Positions 57,295 through 64,000 of a DNA stretch of 64,000 nucleotides are shown here, one piece after another. The notes beneath the pieces were generated by a model. That model made no database searches, was not told the origin of the DNA, and saw nothing but the letters and a program-made list of their open reading frames with translations. The stretch spans positions 868,001-932,000 of the forward strand of contig NZ_JACHVS010000001.1 in NCBI RefSeq assembly GCF_014190875.1. The letters run 5' to 3'. Within the stretch, counting starts at the first letter, position 1. Every line of letters starts with the position of its first letter. This DNA is from Paeniglutamicibacter cryotolerans (GTDB taxonomy: Bacteria; Actinomycetota; Actinomycetes; Actinomycetales; Micrococcaceae). Made by a program: the position numbers and the translations under genes.

Positions 57295-58401
57295 TCAGGT
57301 GATGGAGACGAGGTCGTAGTCGCTGAGCAGCACGCCGTGTTCGCGGGTCCAATAGACCCAGGCGCGGTCCCCGGAGACCAGTGTGGTGCCGTGCTCGCGG
57401 GAGGCGCGCACGATGCCGGTGGATCCGTCGGGCAGTTCGAGTTCGTATTTGTGCCCGGAGCCGAGGTAGATGTTCTGGATGACGGTGACCGGGACCATGG
57501 TGGAGCCCTGCGGGACTTGCACAGCGTGCTCTACCACGCGCATTTGCTCGGGCCGCAGCACTAGCGCACCCTTGGTGGGCACCGTTTTAGTAACCGGGCC
57601 ATTGAGGGTGGTGCCATGGAAGTCCATGGACCAGTCGCGCCCGTTGCTGTCCACCGCGGCCTTGAAGACGGTGGATTCACCCATGAACTTGGCCACGAAC
57701 AGGGACTCTGGACGCTCGTAGAGATCCGAGCTGGTGCCGACCTGCTCGATGCGCCCGTTATTGAAGATGGCGATGCGGTCCGAGAGGATCAGTGCTTCTT
57801 CCTGATCGTGGGTGACGAACACGAAGGTGCGCCCTACCTCTTGGTGGATGCGCTTGATCTCCAGCTGCAACTTCTCGCGCAGGTTCTTGTCCAGGGCGCC
57901 GAGCGGTTCATCCATGAGCAGTGCCATCGGGTCAAAAACCATGGCCCGGGCGAACGCGACACGCTGCTGCTGGCCGCCGGAGAGCTCCTTCGGGTAGCGG
58001 CCTTCATAGCCGGAGAGGCCCACGGTGTTCAGCACCTGGGTGATCATCTGGGACTGTTTGTCCTTGGGGACCTTGCGTTGGCGCAGCGGGAAGGCGATAT
58101 TTTCGGCGACGCTCATGTGCGGAAAGAGGGCGTAGTGCTGGAAGACCACACCGAGTCCGCGTTGGTGCGCCGGGACGTGGTCCACGCGCCGACCGTCGAT
58201 TTCGATGGACCCGCTTGAGAGGTCAGTGAAACCGGCAATGAGGTTCAGCGTGGTGGTCTTACCCGAACCCGAGGGACCCAGCAGGGTGATGAATTCGCCT
58301 GGCTTGATGCTCAGTGAGACGTCGCGCACCGCGATGGATTTGTCGTAGCGTTTGGTGGCGTTGTTGACATCGATGCGGATGCCGGTCGTGGGGTTAGACA
58401 T
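57295..58401 (-). CDS. Polyamine-type ABC transporter ATPase (PotA-like)
   Basis: A 368-residue ATPase with Walker A GPSGSGKTT (near residue 41), signature LSGGQQQR (near 140), Walker B LLMDEPLGALD and switch FVTHDQEEA. The C-terminal TOBE region (about 270-360) is typical of spermidine/putrescine and Fe3+ type importers. It energises uptake of the substrate captured by the binding protein at 60096-61223. Overlaps the preceding permease gene by eight bases. Confidence 0.9.
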   Translation of the reverse strand: MSNPTTGIRIDVNNATKRYDKSIAVRDVSLSIKPGEFITLLGPSGSGKTTTLNLIAGFTDLSSGSIEIDGRRVDHVPAHQRGLGVVFQHYALFPHMSVAENIAFPLRQRKVPKDKQSQMITQVLNTVGLSGYEGRYPKELSGGQQQRVAFARAMVFDPMALLMDEPLGALDKNLREKLQLEIKRIHQEVGRTFVFVTHDQEEALILSDRIAIFNNGRIEQVGTSSDLYERPESLFVAKFMGESTVFKAAVDSNGRDWSMDFHGTTLNGPVTKTVPTKGALVLRPEQMRVVEHAVQVPQGSTMVPVTVIQNIYLGSGHKYELELPDGSTGIVRASREHGTTLVSGDRAWVYWTREHGVLLSDYDLVSIT

Positions 58402-59188
58402 GTTTCCTCCTGCGCATGCTCAACAGGCCAACGGCGATGATGACGGTGGTGAGCAGCATGATCATGGTGGCTGCGGCGGCGATAGTGGGGTCAGTGTCGC
58501 GGGTGACCGATGCATACATCTTCACCGGCAGGGTTTCTAGGTAAGGGCTCTTGATGAAGATCGAGAGCACGACCTCGTCGAACGAGGTGACGAACGCGAA
58601 CAGGGCGCCGGAGACGACTCCGGGCATGATCAGCGGCAGCATCACGGTACGGAACGCGTTCCAGCGACTGGCCCCGAGGCTGGCGGCGGCCGTGCTCAGG
58701 CGTTCGTCGTAGCCGGCCAAGGCCGCGGTGACGGAGACCAGCACGAACGGGATGGCCAGGATGGAGTGGGCGGCGACGAAGCCGATGAGGGTCCCCAGCA
58801 GTTGGAAGCGCAGGAACAGGGCGTAGATGCCGATGGCCAAGATGATGGCCGGGACCACCAGCGGTGCTAGGACCAGGACTTGGGCGGCTTTGGCCCAGCG
58901 TCTGCGTTTCCAGGAGCGGATGCCCACGGCGGCCGCGGTGCCGAAGCTGGTGGCCACGATGACCACGATGACGGCAACCAGGATGGAGTTGCCGAAGGCG
59001 CTGGTCCAGGCGGGGTCTTCAAAGAAGTTCGTGTACCAGCGGGTGGACCACCCCGTGGGCGGGAAGCTGAGCGAGGCTTTGTCGGTGAAGCCCAGCGGGA
59101 TGACCACCAAGGTGGGGGCCACCAGCAGGAACGCGACCAGGGCCGTGTAGATTCCGAGCAGGCTCCGGGTCAGGGGACGGTGTTTCAT
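58394..59188 (-). CDS. Polyamine-type ABC permease (PotC-like)
   Basis: A 264-residue permease with six predicted helices and the EAA-type loop AAASLGASRWNAFRTVMLP (near residue 165). The N-terminus MKHRPLTRSLLGIYTALVAF is typical of PotC. It pairs with the PotB-like permease, whose stop overlaps its start (ATGA). Confidence 0.88.
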   Translation of the reverse strand: MKHRPLTRSLLGIYTALVAFLLVAPTLVVIPLGFTDKASLSFPPTGWSTRWYTNFFEDPAWTSAFGNSILVAVIVVIVATSFGTAAAVGIRSWKRRRWAKAAQVLVLAPLVVPAIILAIGIYALFLRFQLLGTLIGFVAAHSILAIPFVLVSVTAALAGYDERLSTAAASLGASRWNAFRTVMLPLIMPGVVSGALFAFVTSFDEVVLSIFIKSPYLETLPVKMYASVTRDTDPTIAAAATMIMLLTTVIIAVGLLSMRRRKHV

Positions 59189-60099
59189 ATCAGATCTCCA
59201 TCGTCACCGGTGTGGCGTTTGCTGCGTTTGGTCAGCAGGGCCAGCAGGCCCAGCAGCAGGAGGGTTGCCACCAGGAGCAGGACCCCCAGGACGCTGCCCC
59301 GGCCCCATTGGAGCTGGCCGTTGACCTGAACGTAGATGTATTGGGAAATGAGCATTTGTGAGGGTGAGCCGAGCAAGGCGGGGGTGATGTAGAAGCCCAG
59401 TGCCTGGATGAAGACCAGCAGCGAGCCGGAGATCACCCCGGGCATGGCCAGCGGGACGAAGATCTTGAAGAATGCGACCGAGGGGCGGGCGCCGAGGCTG
59501 GCGGCGGCCTGGACCAGGCGCAGGTCGACGTTGCCCATGGCGGAGTATAGGGGCAGGACCATGAACGGCAGCAGGACCTGAACCATGCCAATGAGGATGC
59601 CGGTGGTGTTGCGGATCATGCTGAACGGGCCCAGACCCACCCAGGAAAGGACCTCGTTGACCAGCCCGGTGTCCTGGAGCAGGATGATCCAGGCGAAGGA
59701 GCGGATCATCAGGGAAGTCCAGAAGGGAATGAGTACGATGACGATCAACACGGTCTTCATCTTCTGGCTGGAGATGGTCATGAAGTAGGCGTAGGGGTAG
59801 GCCAGGGCCAGACAGATGACGGCGGAAAGCAGTGCGATCCACAGGGTGCGGCCCAGGATGACCCAGTTGGCGGAGTCGGAGGCGAACCACTGGTAGTTCT
59901 GGAAGCCCAGCACGGGGTCCGAGACGCTGGTCCACATGGATTCGGCCAGGGGGTAGGCGAATATGCCCGCGGCCAGGGCCAGTGCGGGCAGGATCAGCCA
60001 GGCGGGGCCGGGCCGGAATCTGCGTTTGCGGTCCGCGGCCCGGTCCGTGCGGCCGGAGGCGGGCTCCGGCCGCACGGTGTCGAGGGTTGGAAGGCTCAT
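59185..60099 (-). CDS. Polyamine-type ABC permease (PotB-like)
   Basis: A 304-residue permease with six helices and the EAA-type loop VQAAASLGARPSVAFFKIFVP (near residue 205). The helix-2 to helix-3 segment, with SLMIRSFAWIILLQDTG, is a PotB/PotH signature. The start at 60099 is chosen because it overlaps the binding-protein stop as ATGA; an upstream in-frame start at 60153 lies inside that gene. Confidence 0.88.
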   Translation of the reverse strand: MSLPTLDTVRPEPASGRTDRAADRKRRFRPGPAWLILPALALAAGIFAYPLAESMWTSVSDPVLGFQNYQWFASDSANWVILGRTLWIALLSAVICLALAYPYAYFMTISSQKMKTVLIVIVLIPFWTSLMIRSFAWIILLQDTGLVNEVLSWVGLGPFSMIRNTTGILIGMVQVLLPFMVLPLYSAMGNVDLRLVQAAASLGARPSVAFFKIFVPLAMPGVISGSLLVFIQALGFYITPALLGSPSQMLISQYIYVQVNGQLQWGRGSVLGVLLLVATLLLLGLLALLTKRSKRHTGDDGDLI

Positions 60100-61223
60100 T
60101 TTGCGACCCAGGCGACCCACTGCTCGGCGACCTGGGTGTAGTTCTTGCCCCACCAGGCAAAGTCACTCTTGAGCACCTTGGGGGCAATGGCCGGGTCGGT
60201 GATCAGGAAGTTCTTCGCGGTCTCGCTCAGGTTCGGTTTGGCCTCGGTGTTGATCGGGGAGTAGGAGGTTTCCTCGGTCAGCTTCGCCTGCTGTTCGGCA
60301 CCCAGGTAGTAATTGATCGCTGCCATGGATGCCTGGGGGTTTTTGGCGCCCTTGGGCACCGTCAGCGTGTCCATAACGACCGCGGATGCGTCCCAGAGCG
60401 GGGCGTAGTGGGCGCCGTTGTCCACGGCGCCGAAGGCGCGGCCGGACCACATGACCGACATGTCGACCTCCCCGGATTCGAGCATCTGCTGGGCCTGGGC
60501 CCCGGTGGTCCAGTAGACCAGGGAATCCTTGATGGTATCGAGCTTCTTGAAGGCCCGGTCCATGTCCAGCGGGTAGAGGTCCTTCGGATCCACACCGTCG
60601 GCGATCAGGGCACCTTCGATGATGCCGGCTTCGATGTTCTCGGTGCCGTCGATCGAGCGCTTGCCCGGGTACTTCGCGGTGTCGAAGAAGTCAGCCCACG
60701 AGGTGGGTGCGTCCTTGTACTTATCGGTGTTATACATCAGCACGTTGGCGTACTGCATAGCCGGGACGGCGCACTCGCTGACCAGCCCCTCGGGTACCTT
60801 GGAGACGTCGATGATGTCCAAGTCCAGCGGCATCAGTTCGGTTCCGCACTGGCTGGCCGCCCAATATGAGCCAGTGTCCACGATGTCCCAGGAGACGTTG
60901 TTGGATTCGACCTGGGCCTTGATTTTGGAGTATTCGGTCGGCCCATCGGAGAGGATCTTGGCTCCCGATTCCTTGCCGAACGGGGTAATCGCTGCCGCCA
61001 TCTGGCCGTCCTGGTAGAGCCCGCCATAGGAGACGAAGGTGAGCGTCTGGCCCTTGAGCGCGTCGGCCTTGACGGTGCCTGCCTTAGCTGGCCCGCTGCC
61101 GAGATCTACTTCCGCGGCCGGAGCCCCGCTGCTGCTGCCGCAGGCGCTCAGCAGCAGCGCCGAGGCGGCTGCGAGCGATAGGACGGTGAAACCACGGGAC
61201 TTTTTGGACTTCGAATCAATCAT
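60096..61223 (-). CDS. Polyamine-type ABC substrate-binding lipoprotein (PotD-like)
   Basis: A 375-residue periplasmic-type binding protein. The lipobox ALLLSACGSS puts the modified cysteine near residue 28. The mature part reads LTFVSYGGLYQDGQMAAAI and later SWADFFDTAKYPGKRSI, typical of PotD/spermidine-preferential and related amine or opine binding proteins. First gene of the five-gene operon (binding protein, two permeases, ATPase, oxidase). The substrate could be putrescine, spermidine or another amine. Confidence 0.88.
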   Translation of the reverse strand: MIDSKSKKSRGFTVLSLAAASALLLSACGSSSGAPAAEVDLGSGPAKAGTVKADALKGQTLTFVSYGGLYQDGQMAAAITPFGKESGAKILSDGPTEYSKIKAQVESNNVSWDIVDTGSYWAASQCGTELMPLDLDIIDVSKVPEGLVSECAVPAMQYANVLMYNTDKYKDAPTSWADFFDTAKYPGKRSIDGTENIEAGIIEGALIADGVDPKDLYPLDMDRAFKKLDTIKDSLVYWTTGAQAQQMLESGEVDMSVMWSGRAFGAVDNGAHYAPLWDASAVVMDTLTVPKGAKNPQASMAAINYYLGAEQQAKLTEETSYSPINTEAKPNLSETAKNFLITDPAIAPKVLKSDFAWWGKNYTQVAEQWVAWVAK

Positions 61224-61268
61224 GACTGCTCCTACTTCGTTGTATGGATACTTCGTTTGCAGGCTTAT

Positions 61269-61835
61269 TCAGCTTGTGGGCGGTGAAACTACCCACAGGA
61301 CCTCGGCGGTCTCCCTGTCCAGGTTTCGCAGACCATGCTCGGTGGAGGAGACGTATTCGATACTGTCGCCCGGTTCGAGGATGTGCACCTCGTCCGCGAG
61401 GTAGAGTTCGACCCGTCCCTTGAGGCAGAGTACGAACTCTTGGGAGTTGCCATGGAAGTAATGTTGCGCACCGGTGCTGCCGCCGGGTTCGATATCGGCA
61501 GTGCAGATTTCAAGGTTGCGTAGCGGGGCCTTTGTGAGGATGAACTTGGTCAGTCCGTCCGCCATGGTGATCGAACGCCGATCCGCCCTGCGCAACACTC
61601 CACGGGACTCCTTGATGCCACCCTCGATGAGCTCAGCGGTGCTCACTCCCAGTGCGGTGGCTAGATTCTTCAGGCTGGCCACGCTCGCATTCGACCGGTC
61701 ATTCTCCAGCTGGCTGATGAATCCCGAGCTGAGCCCCGTCGTGGAGGCCAACCGACGAAGGGTCAGGCCCCGGAGTTCACGTGCGGACCGTATGCGGGAG
61801 CCGAGGGTCTCCTCGGTCTCTGCATCTGCGCTCAT
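61269..61835 (-). CDS. XRE-cupin regulator (PuuR-like)
   Basis: A 188-residue regulator with an N-terminal lambda-repressor-type HTH (IRSARELRGLTLRRLASTTG, then LSSGFISQLENDRSNASV, residues 14-55) and a C-terminal cupin domain (GSTGAQHYFHGNSQEFVLCL to EPGDSIEYVSSTEHGL). This is the PuuR architecture that represses polyamine catabolism and uptake genes until the amine binds the cupin. It lies 45 bases before the PotD-like gene in the same direction, so probably autoregulates the whole unit. Confidence 0.87.
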   Translation of the reverse strand: MSADAETEETLGSRIRSARELRGLTLRRLASTTGLSSGFISQLENDRSNASVASLKNLATALGVSTAELIEGGIKESRGVLRRADRRSITMADGLTKFILTKAPLRNLEICTADIEPGGSTGAQHYFHGNSQEFVLCLKGRVELYLADEVHILEPGDSIEYVSSTEHGLRNLDRETAEVLWVVSPPTS

Positions 61836-61869
61836 TTACGCTGTGCCCCTTTCACCAAGACCAAACACC

Positions 61870-61929
61870 GTGTCCTGCCCCACTAAGCGGGACGTTCAGC
61901 AACCATAAAGGTTTTGTGATGCAGGACAC
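61870..61929. promoter_or_regulatory. Spaced inverted repeat in the divergent promoter region
   Basis: GTGTCCTGC (61870-61878) and its exact complement GCAGGACAC (61921-61929) lie 42 bases apart between the PuuR-like and TetR genes. Spaced repeats like this can be a pair of operator half-sites or separate sites bound by one of the flanking regulators. Confidence 0.4.
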
Positions 61930-62001
61930 AACACTTGAAAGGATTGTTGCCCTTCCGTGATCAGTTGTGGCTCCGCGGGAAGGTTGGCATAGGTTGACTA
62001 A

Positions 62002-62712
62002 ATGGAGCGACGTGGACGACCCAAGGCCAATCCCGAATTATTAGAACCCATCCTGCTGGCGGTAGTGGGGCTCATTGCCCGGCGCGGAGTCGGCGTTATT
62101 TCGATGCGGGATGTGGCCGATGCCTCCGGAGTGTCGGTGGGGCGCCTACAGCACCATTTCGGAAGTCGCCGCAACCTGATGCTCCGGGCTCAGGAGTGGT
62201 TCCTGTATTCGGTCATCGAGGAAATCGGGGTCATGGCCGCCGGCGCGGACTCCCCATGGGACCGACTCACCCGCGTGTGCCTACGCGCCTCCGCCGGCGC
62301 CGATCAGGAGAGGCGAGCAGCGATCTGGATCGACCTGCTGGCCGAGGCCCAGCGCGACACCGAGGTGCGGTCGCTGGTGGAGGCCATTAACGACCGTTGG
62401 CTAGAGGTCTTGGAAGGCCTTGTCAGGGAGGGTGTCGCCTCCGGCGAGTTCAGGCCTGCGCTCGGGGCTCGGGAGTCGGCCTACATGTTAGTGATTTTCG
62501 TCGATGGGCTGGATGTTGCCGAACTGAGTGGACCCCCGGGAGAGGCGAGGCGCGAGGCGCGCTTGTTCACTGCTGCCCGGCTACTGCTTGGCCTGGAGGC
62601 CGAACAGGGCCCCTTGACAGCCCACGAGGAGATTGCCAATATATCCGTATTGGAAAATCAGGACGGAGTCACCCGGGCTCCACGCCACAGCCCGAGAGGC
62701 CTCCGCCCATGA
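62002..62712 (+). CDS. TetR-family transcriptional regulator
   Basis: A 236-residue TetR-type regulator. The N-terminal HTH is clear (ILLAVVGLIARRGVGVISMR, then DVADASGVSVGRLQHHFG, residues 14-53), followed by an all-helical ligand domain. Its C-terminal 30 residues are poorly ordered. It overlaps the following flavoprotein gene as ATGA and is thus co-transcribed with it, suggesting the ligand is a substrate or product of that enzyme. Divergent from the XRE-cupin gene. Confidence 0.87.
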   Translation: MERRGRPKANPELLEPILLAVVGLIARRGVGVISMRDVADASGVSVGRLQHHFGSRRNLMLRAQEWFLYSVIEEIGVMAAGADSPWDRLTRVCLRASAGADQERRAAIWIDLLAEAQRDTEVRSLVEAINDRWLEVLEGLVREGVASGEFRPALGARESAYMLVIFVDGLDVAELSGPPGEARREARLFTAARLLLGLEAEQGPLTAHEEIANISVLENQDGVTRAPRHSPRGLRP

Positions 62713-64000
62713 ATGCCACCCAGTCAGACCACCTCCCCTCCCGGGATCGGGGAGCCGTTCTGTCCCCGGGCCAGCTCGGACCGGTCACGTTACGCAACCG
62801 CGTCTTCAGCTCCGCCCACCAAACCTCGCTGGTCCGGGACCATGTACCTACCGATGATCTGCGGGCATACCATGAGGAGCGTGCACGTGGCGGGATAGGA
62901 GCCATCTTCCTGGAGGCGACCGCAGTGCACGCCAGTGGCCTGCTCACGGCCAAAACCATGGGTGGGTACCTGCCCGAAATCGTCGAGCCCCTGGCTGCCG
63001 TCACCCGGGCCGTGCAACGCAACGGCGCCAAGATTTTCGTCCAGCTCTTTCATGGTGGACGCGAACAAATCGCTTCCGCACCTAAGGCCGCGGCACTAGC
63101 GCCTAGTGCGGTGCCGTCTGCCCGTTTCCATGTCGAGCCCCGCGCCATGGACGCCGAAGATATTGCCGAGCTCGTGGCCGGATATGCGCTCTCCGCCCGC
63201 CACATGGCAGAAGCTGGGCTGGACGGCGTCGAGATCTCTGCCTCCCACGCCTATCTTCCTGCCCAGTTCATCGCTCCGCGCACTAACCTGCGCACTGACG
63301 ACTACGGCGGGGAACTGCGCAATCGACTACGCTTCCTGCTCGAGGTCATCGCGGCGGTGCGAGCCAACTTAAGCCCCGACATGGCCCTTGGCGTGAGGGT
63401 GGCCCTCGATGAGATCAGCCCCGGTGCCATGGGCTATGACGAATGCGCCGAGGTCTCCGAGATCCTAGCCCGTGAGGCGGGAATCGACTTCATTTCCCTT
63501 GTGGTCGGTGACTCGGCGACCTATCAGGGATCGACGTTCATCGCTCCCCGGGCGTCCACCATGCCCGCGAGCATCATCGAGCGGCTCCACGGGATCAAGG
63601 CCCGACTCGGTGGCAACGTCTCCGTGCTGGCCACCACCCGCATCACCGAACTCGACGAGGCCGATGCGGCAGTGGCCCGAGGCGCCCTGGACTTTGTGGG
63701 CATGACTAGGGCGCATATCGCCGACCCGCACCTGATCCGGAAGGCACAGGATGGAGCGAGCGCGATTCCCTGCATTGGCTGTAATGTCGGATGCATTGGG
63801 CACTACCATGCGGGGCTTCCCATCGCCTGCGTCATGAACGTGGCCACCGGACGCGAACGCACCACTGCGCAGCCGGTCCGCATCGAGCCAATCCGTAGCG
63901 CCGGGAACCTGGCCGTGCTTGGGGCCGGGCCGGCCGGCATTGCGGCCGCCGTCGCCGGGTCCGAAGCTGGCAAGAACGTGACCGTCTTCGAAAAGACCGG
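62709..64000 (+). CDS. TMADH/DgcA-like FMN-FeS flavoprotein, cut by window edge
   Basis: An open frame of 430 codons from the ATG at 62709 (overlapping the TetR stop) to the window edge. The N-terminal FMN barrel of old-yellow-enzyme type shows LRNRVFSSAHQT and SHAYLPAQFIAPRTNLRTDD, then GG. A 4Fe-4S motif (CIGCNVGC from residue 355, with a further Cys near 374) and then a second Rossmann motif (VLGAGPAGIAAAVAG, near 405) follow. This is the layout of 2,4-dienoyl-CoA reductase, trimethylamine dehydrogenase and DgcA-type dimethylglycine demethylases. Given the amine and betaine genes nearby, an N-demethylase is attractive but unproven. The C-terminal 250 or so residues lie outside the window. 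Confidence 0.85.
   Translation, partial: MNATQSDHLPSRDRGAVLSPGQLGPVTLRNRVFSSAHQTSLVRDHVPTDDLRAYHEERARGGIGAIFLEATAVHASGLLTAKTMGGYLPEIVEPLAAVTRAVQRNGAKIFVQLFHGGREQIASAPKAAALAPSAVPSARFHVEPRAMDAEDIAELVAGYALSARHMAEAGLDGVEISASHAYLPAQFIAPRTNLRTDDYGGELRNRLRFLLEVIAAVRANLSPDMALGVRVALDEISPGAMGYDECAEVSEILAREAGIDFISLVVGDSATYQGSTFIAPRASTMPASIIERLHGIKARLGGNVSVLATTRITELDEADAAVARGALDFVGMTRAHIADPHLIRKAQDGASAIPCIGCNVGCIGHYHAGLPIACVMNVATGRERTTAQPVRIEPIRSAGNLAVLGAGPAGIAAAVAGSEAGKNVTVFEKT

Overview
The window is high-GC DNA with the gene content of a soil or plant-associated actinobacterium, most likely a member of the Micrococcaceae (Arthrobacter and relatives). The strongest species clue is an 829-residue dimethylglycine oxidase that looks nearly colinear with the well-studied Arthrobacter globiformis enzyme. 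Supporting clues are actinobacterial-type regulators and transporters, strong GC bias at third codon positions, and many ATGA start/stop overlaps. No tRNA, rRNA or CRISPR array was seen. The window is a catabolic and transport region with insertion sequences (IS) and decayed genes in between.

Layout. 1-2.6 kb: an edge-truncated hypothetical gene and a complete IS3-type element. 2.6-7.1 kb: a DODA-type dioxygenase and an SDR / MFS transporter / alpha-beta hydrolase operon in which the transporter has two in-frame stops and the hydrolase looks internally frameshifted. 7.6-9.5 kb: an IS30-type element whose transposase has an unusual array of helix-turn-helix modules. 9.6-13.3 kb: an NADP-binding oxidoreductase, a DMT exporter, a frameshifted LysR gene and a lipoprotein. 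13.4-25.7 kb: glycine betaine catabolism (dimethylglycine oxidase, PurU, BCCT transporter, LysR, GbcA/GbcB-like Rieske oxygenase and reductase, glutathione-independent formaldehyde dehydrogenase, IclR). 26-27.9 kb: degraded IS1380 and IS630 transposases. 27.9-31.6 kb: an OpuC/ProU-type betaine ABC importer. 32.3-38.7 kb: two CynX/NimT-type MFS genes, GntR and MarR regulators, a second NADP-binding oxidoreductase, a DUF1304 protein, a mannonate-dehydratase remnant and gluconokinase. 38.9-42.7 kb: the L-lactate operon lutABC with a divergent FadR-type regulator and its probable operator. 42.7-43.9 kb: two small membrane proteins. 44.3-51.7 kb: a PAS sensor kinase divergent from seven genes in the order iacA-B-I-C-D-E-F, read as an indole-3-acetic acid degradation cluster. 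52-55.9 kb: a membrane protein, an amidohydrolase, a truncated relative of the membrane protein, and degraded sequence. 55.9-64 kb: a polyamine-type ABC importer with a PuuB-like oxidase and cupin regulator, then a TetR gene overlapping a TMADH/DgcA-like flavoprotein that runs off the window.

How the genes work together. Betaine taken up by the BCCT carrier or the ABC importer would be demethylated by the Rieske pair to dimethylglycine plus formaldehyde, then by dimethylglycine oxidase to sarcosine with the one-carbon unit passed to tetrahydrofolate. PurU and formaldehyde dehydrogenase drain the one-carbon products. The iac genes would take the plant hormone IAA toward a catechol-type intermediate. 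The pot-like operon imports and oxidises amines, and lutABC oxidises lactate. Together they suggest a rhizosphere or osmolyte-rich lifestyle.

Most notable: the actinobacterial iac cluster with a sensor kinase but no adjacent response regulator, the tandem helix-turn-helix array of the IS30-type transposase, an acidic linker in the GbcB-like reductase, and the clustered gene decay at 3.8-6.1 kb.
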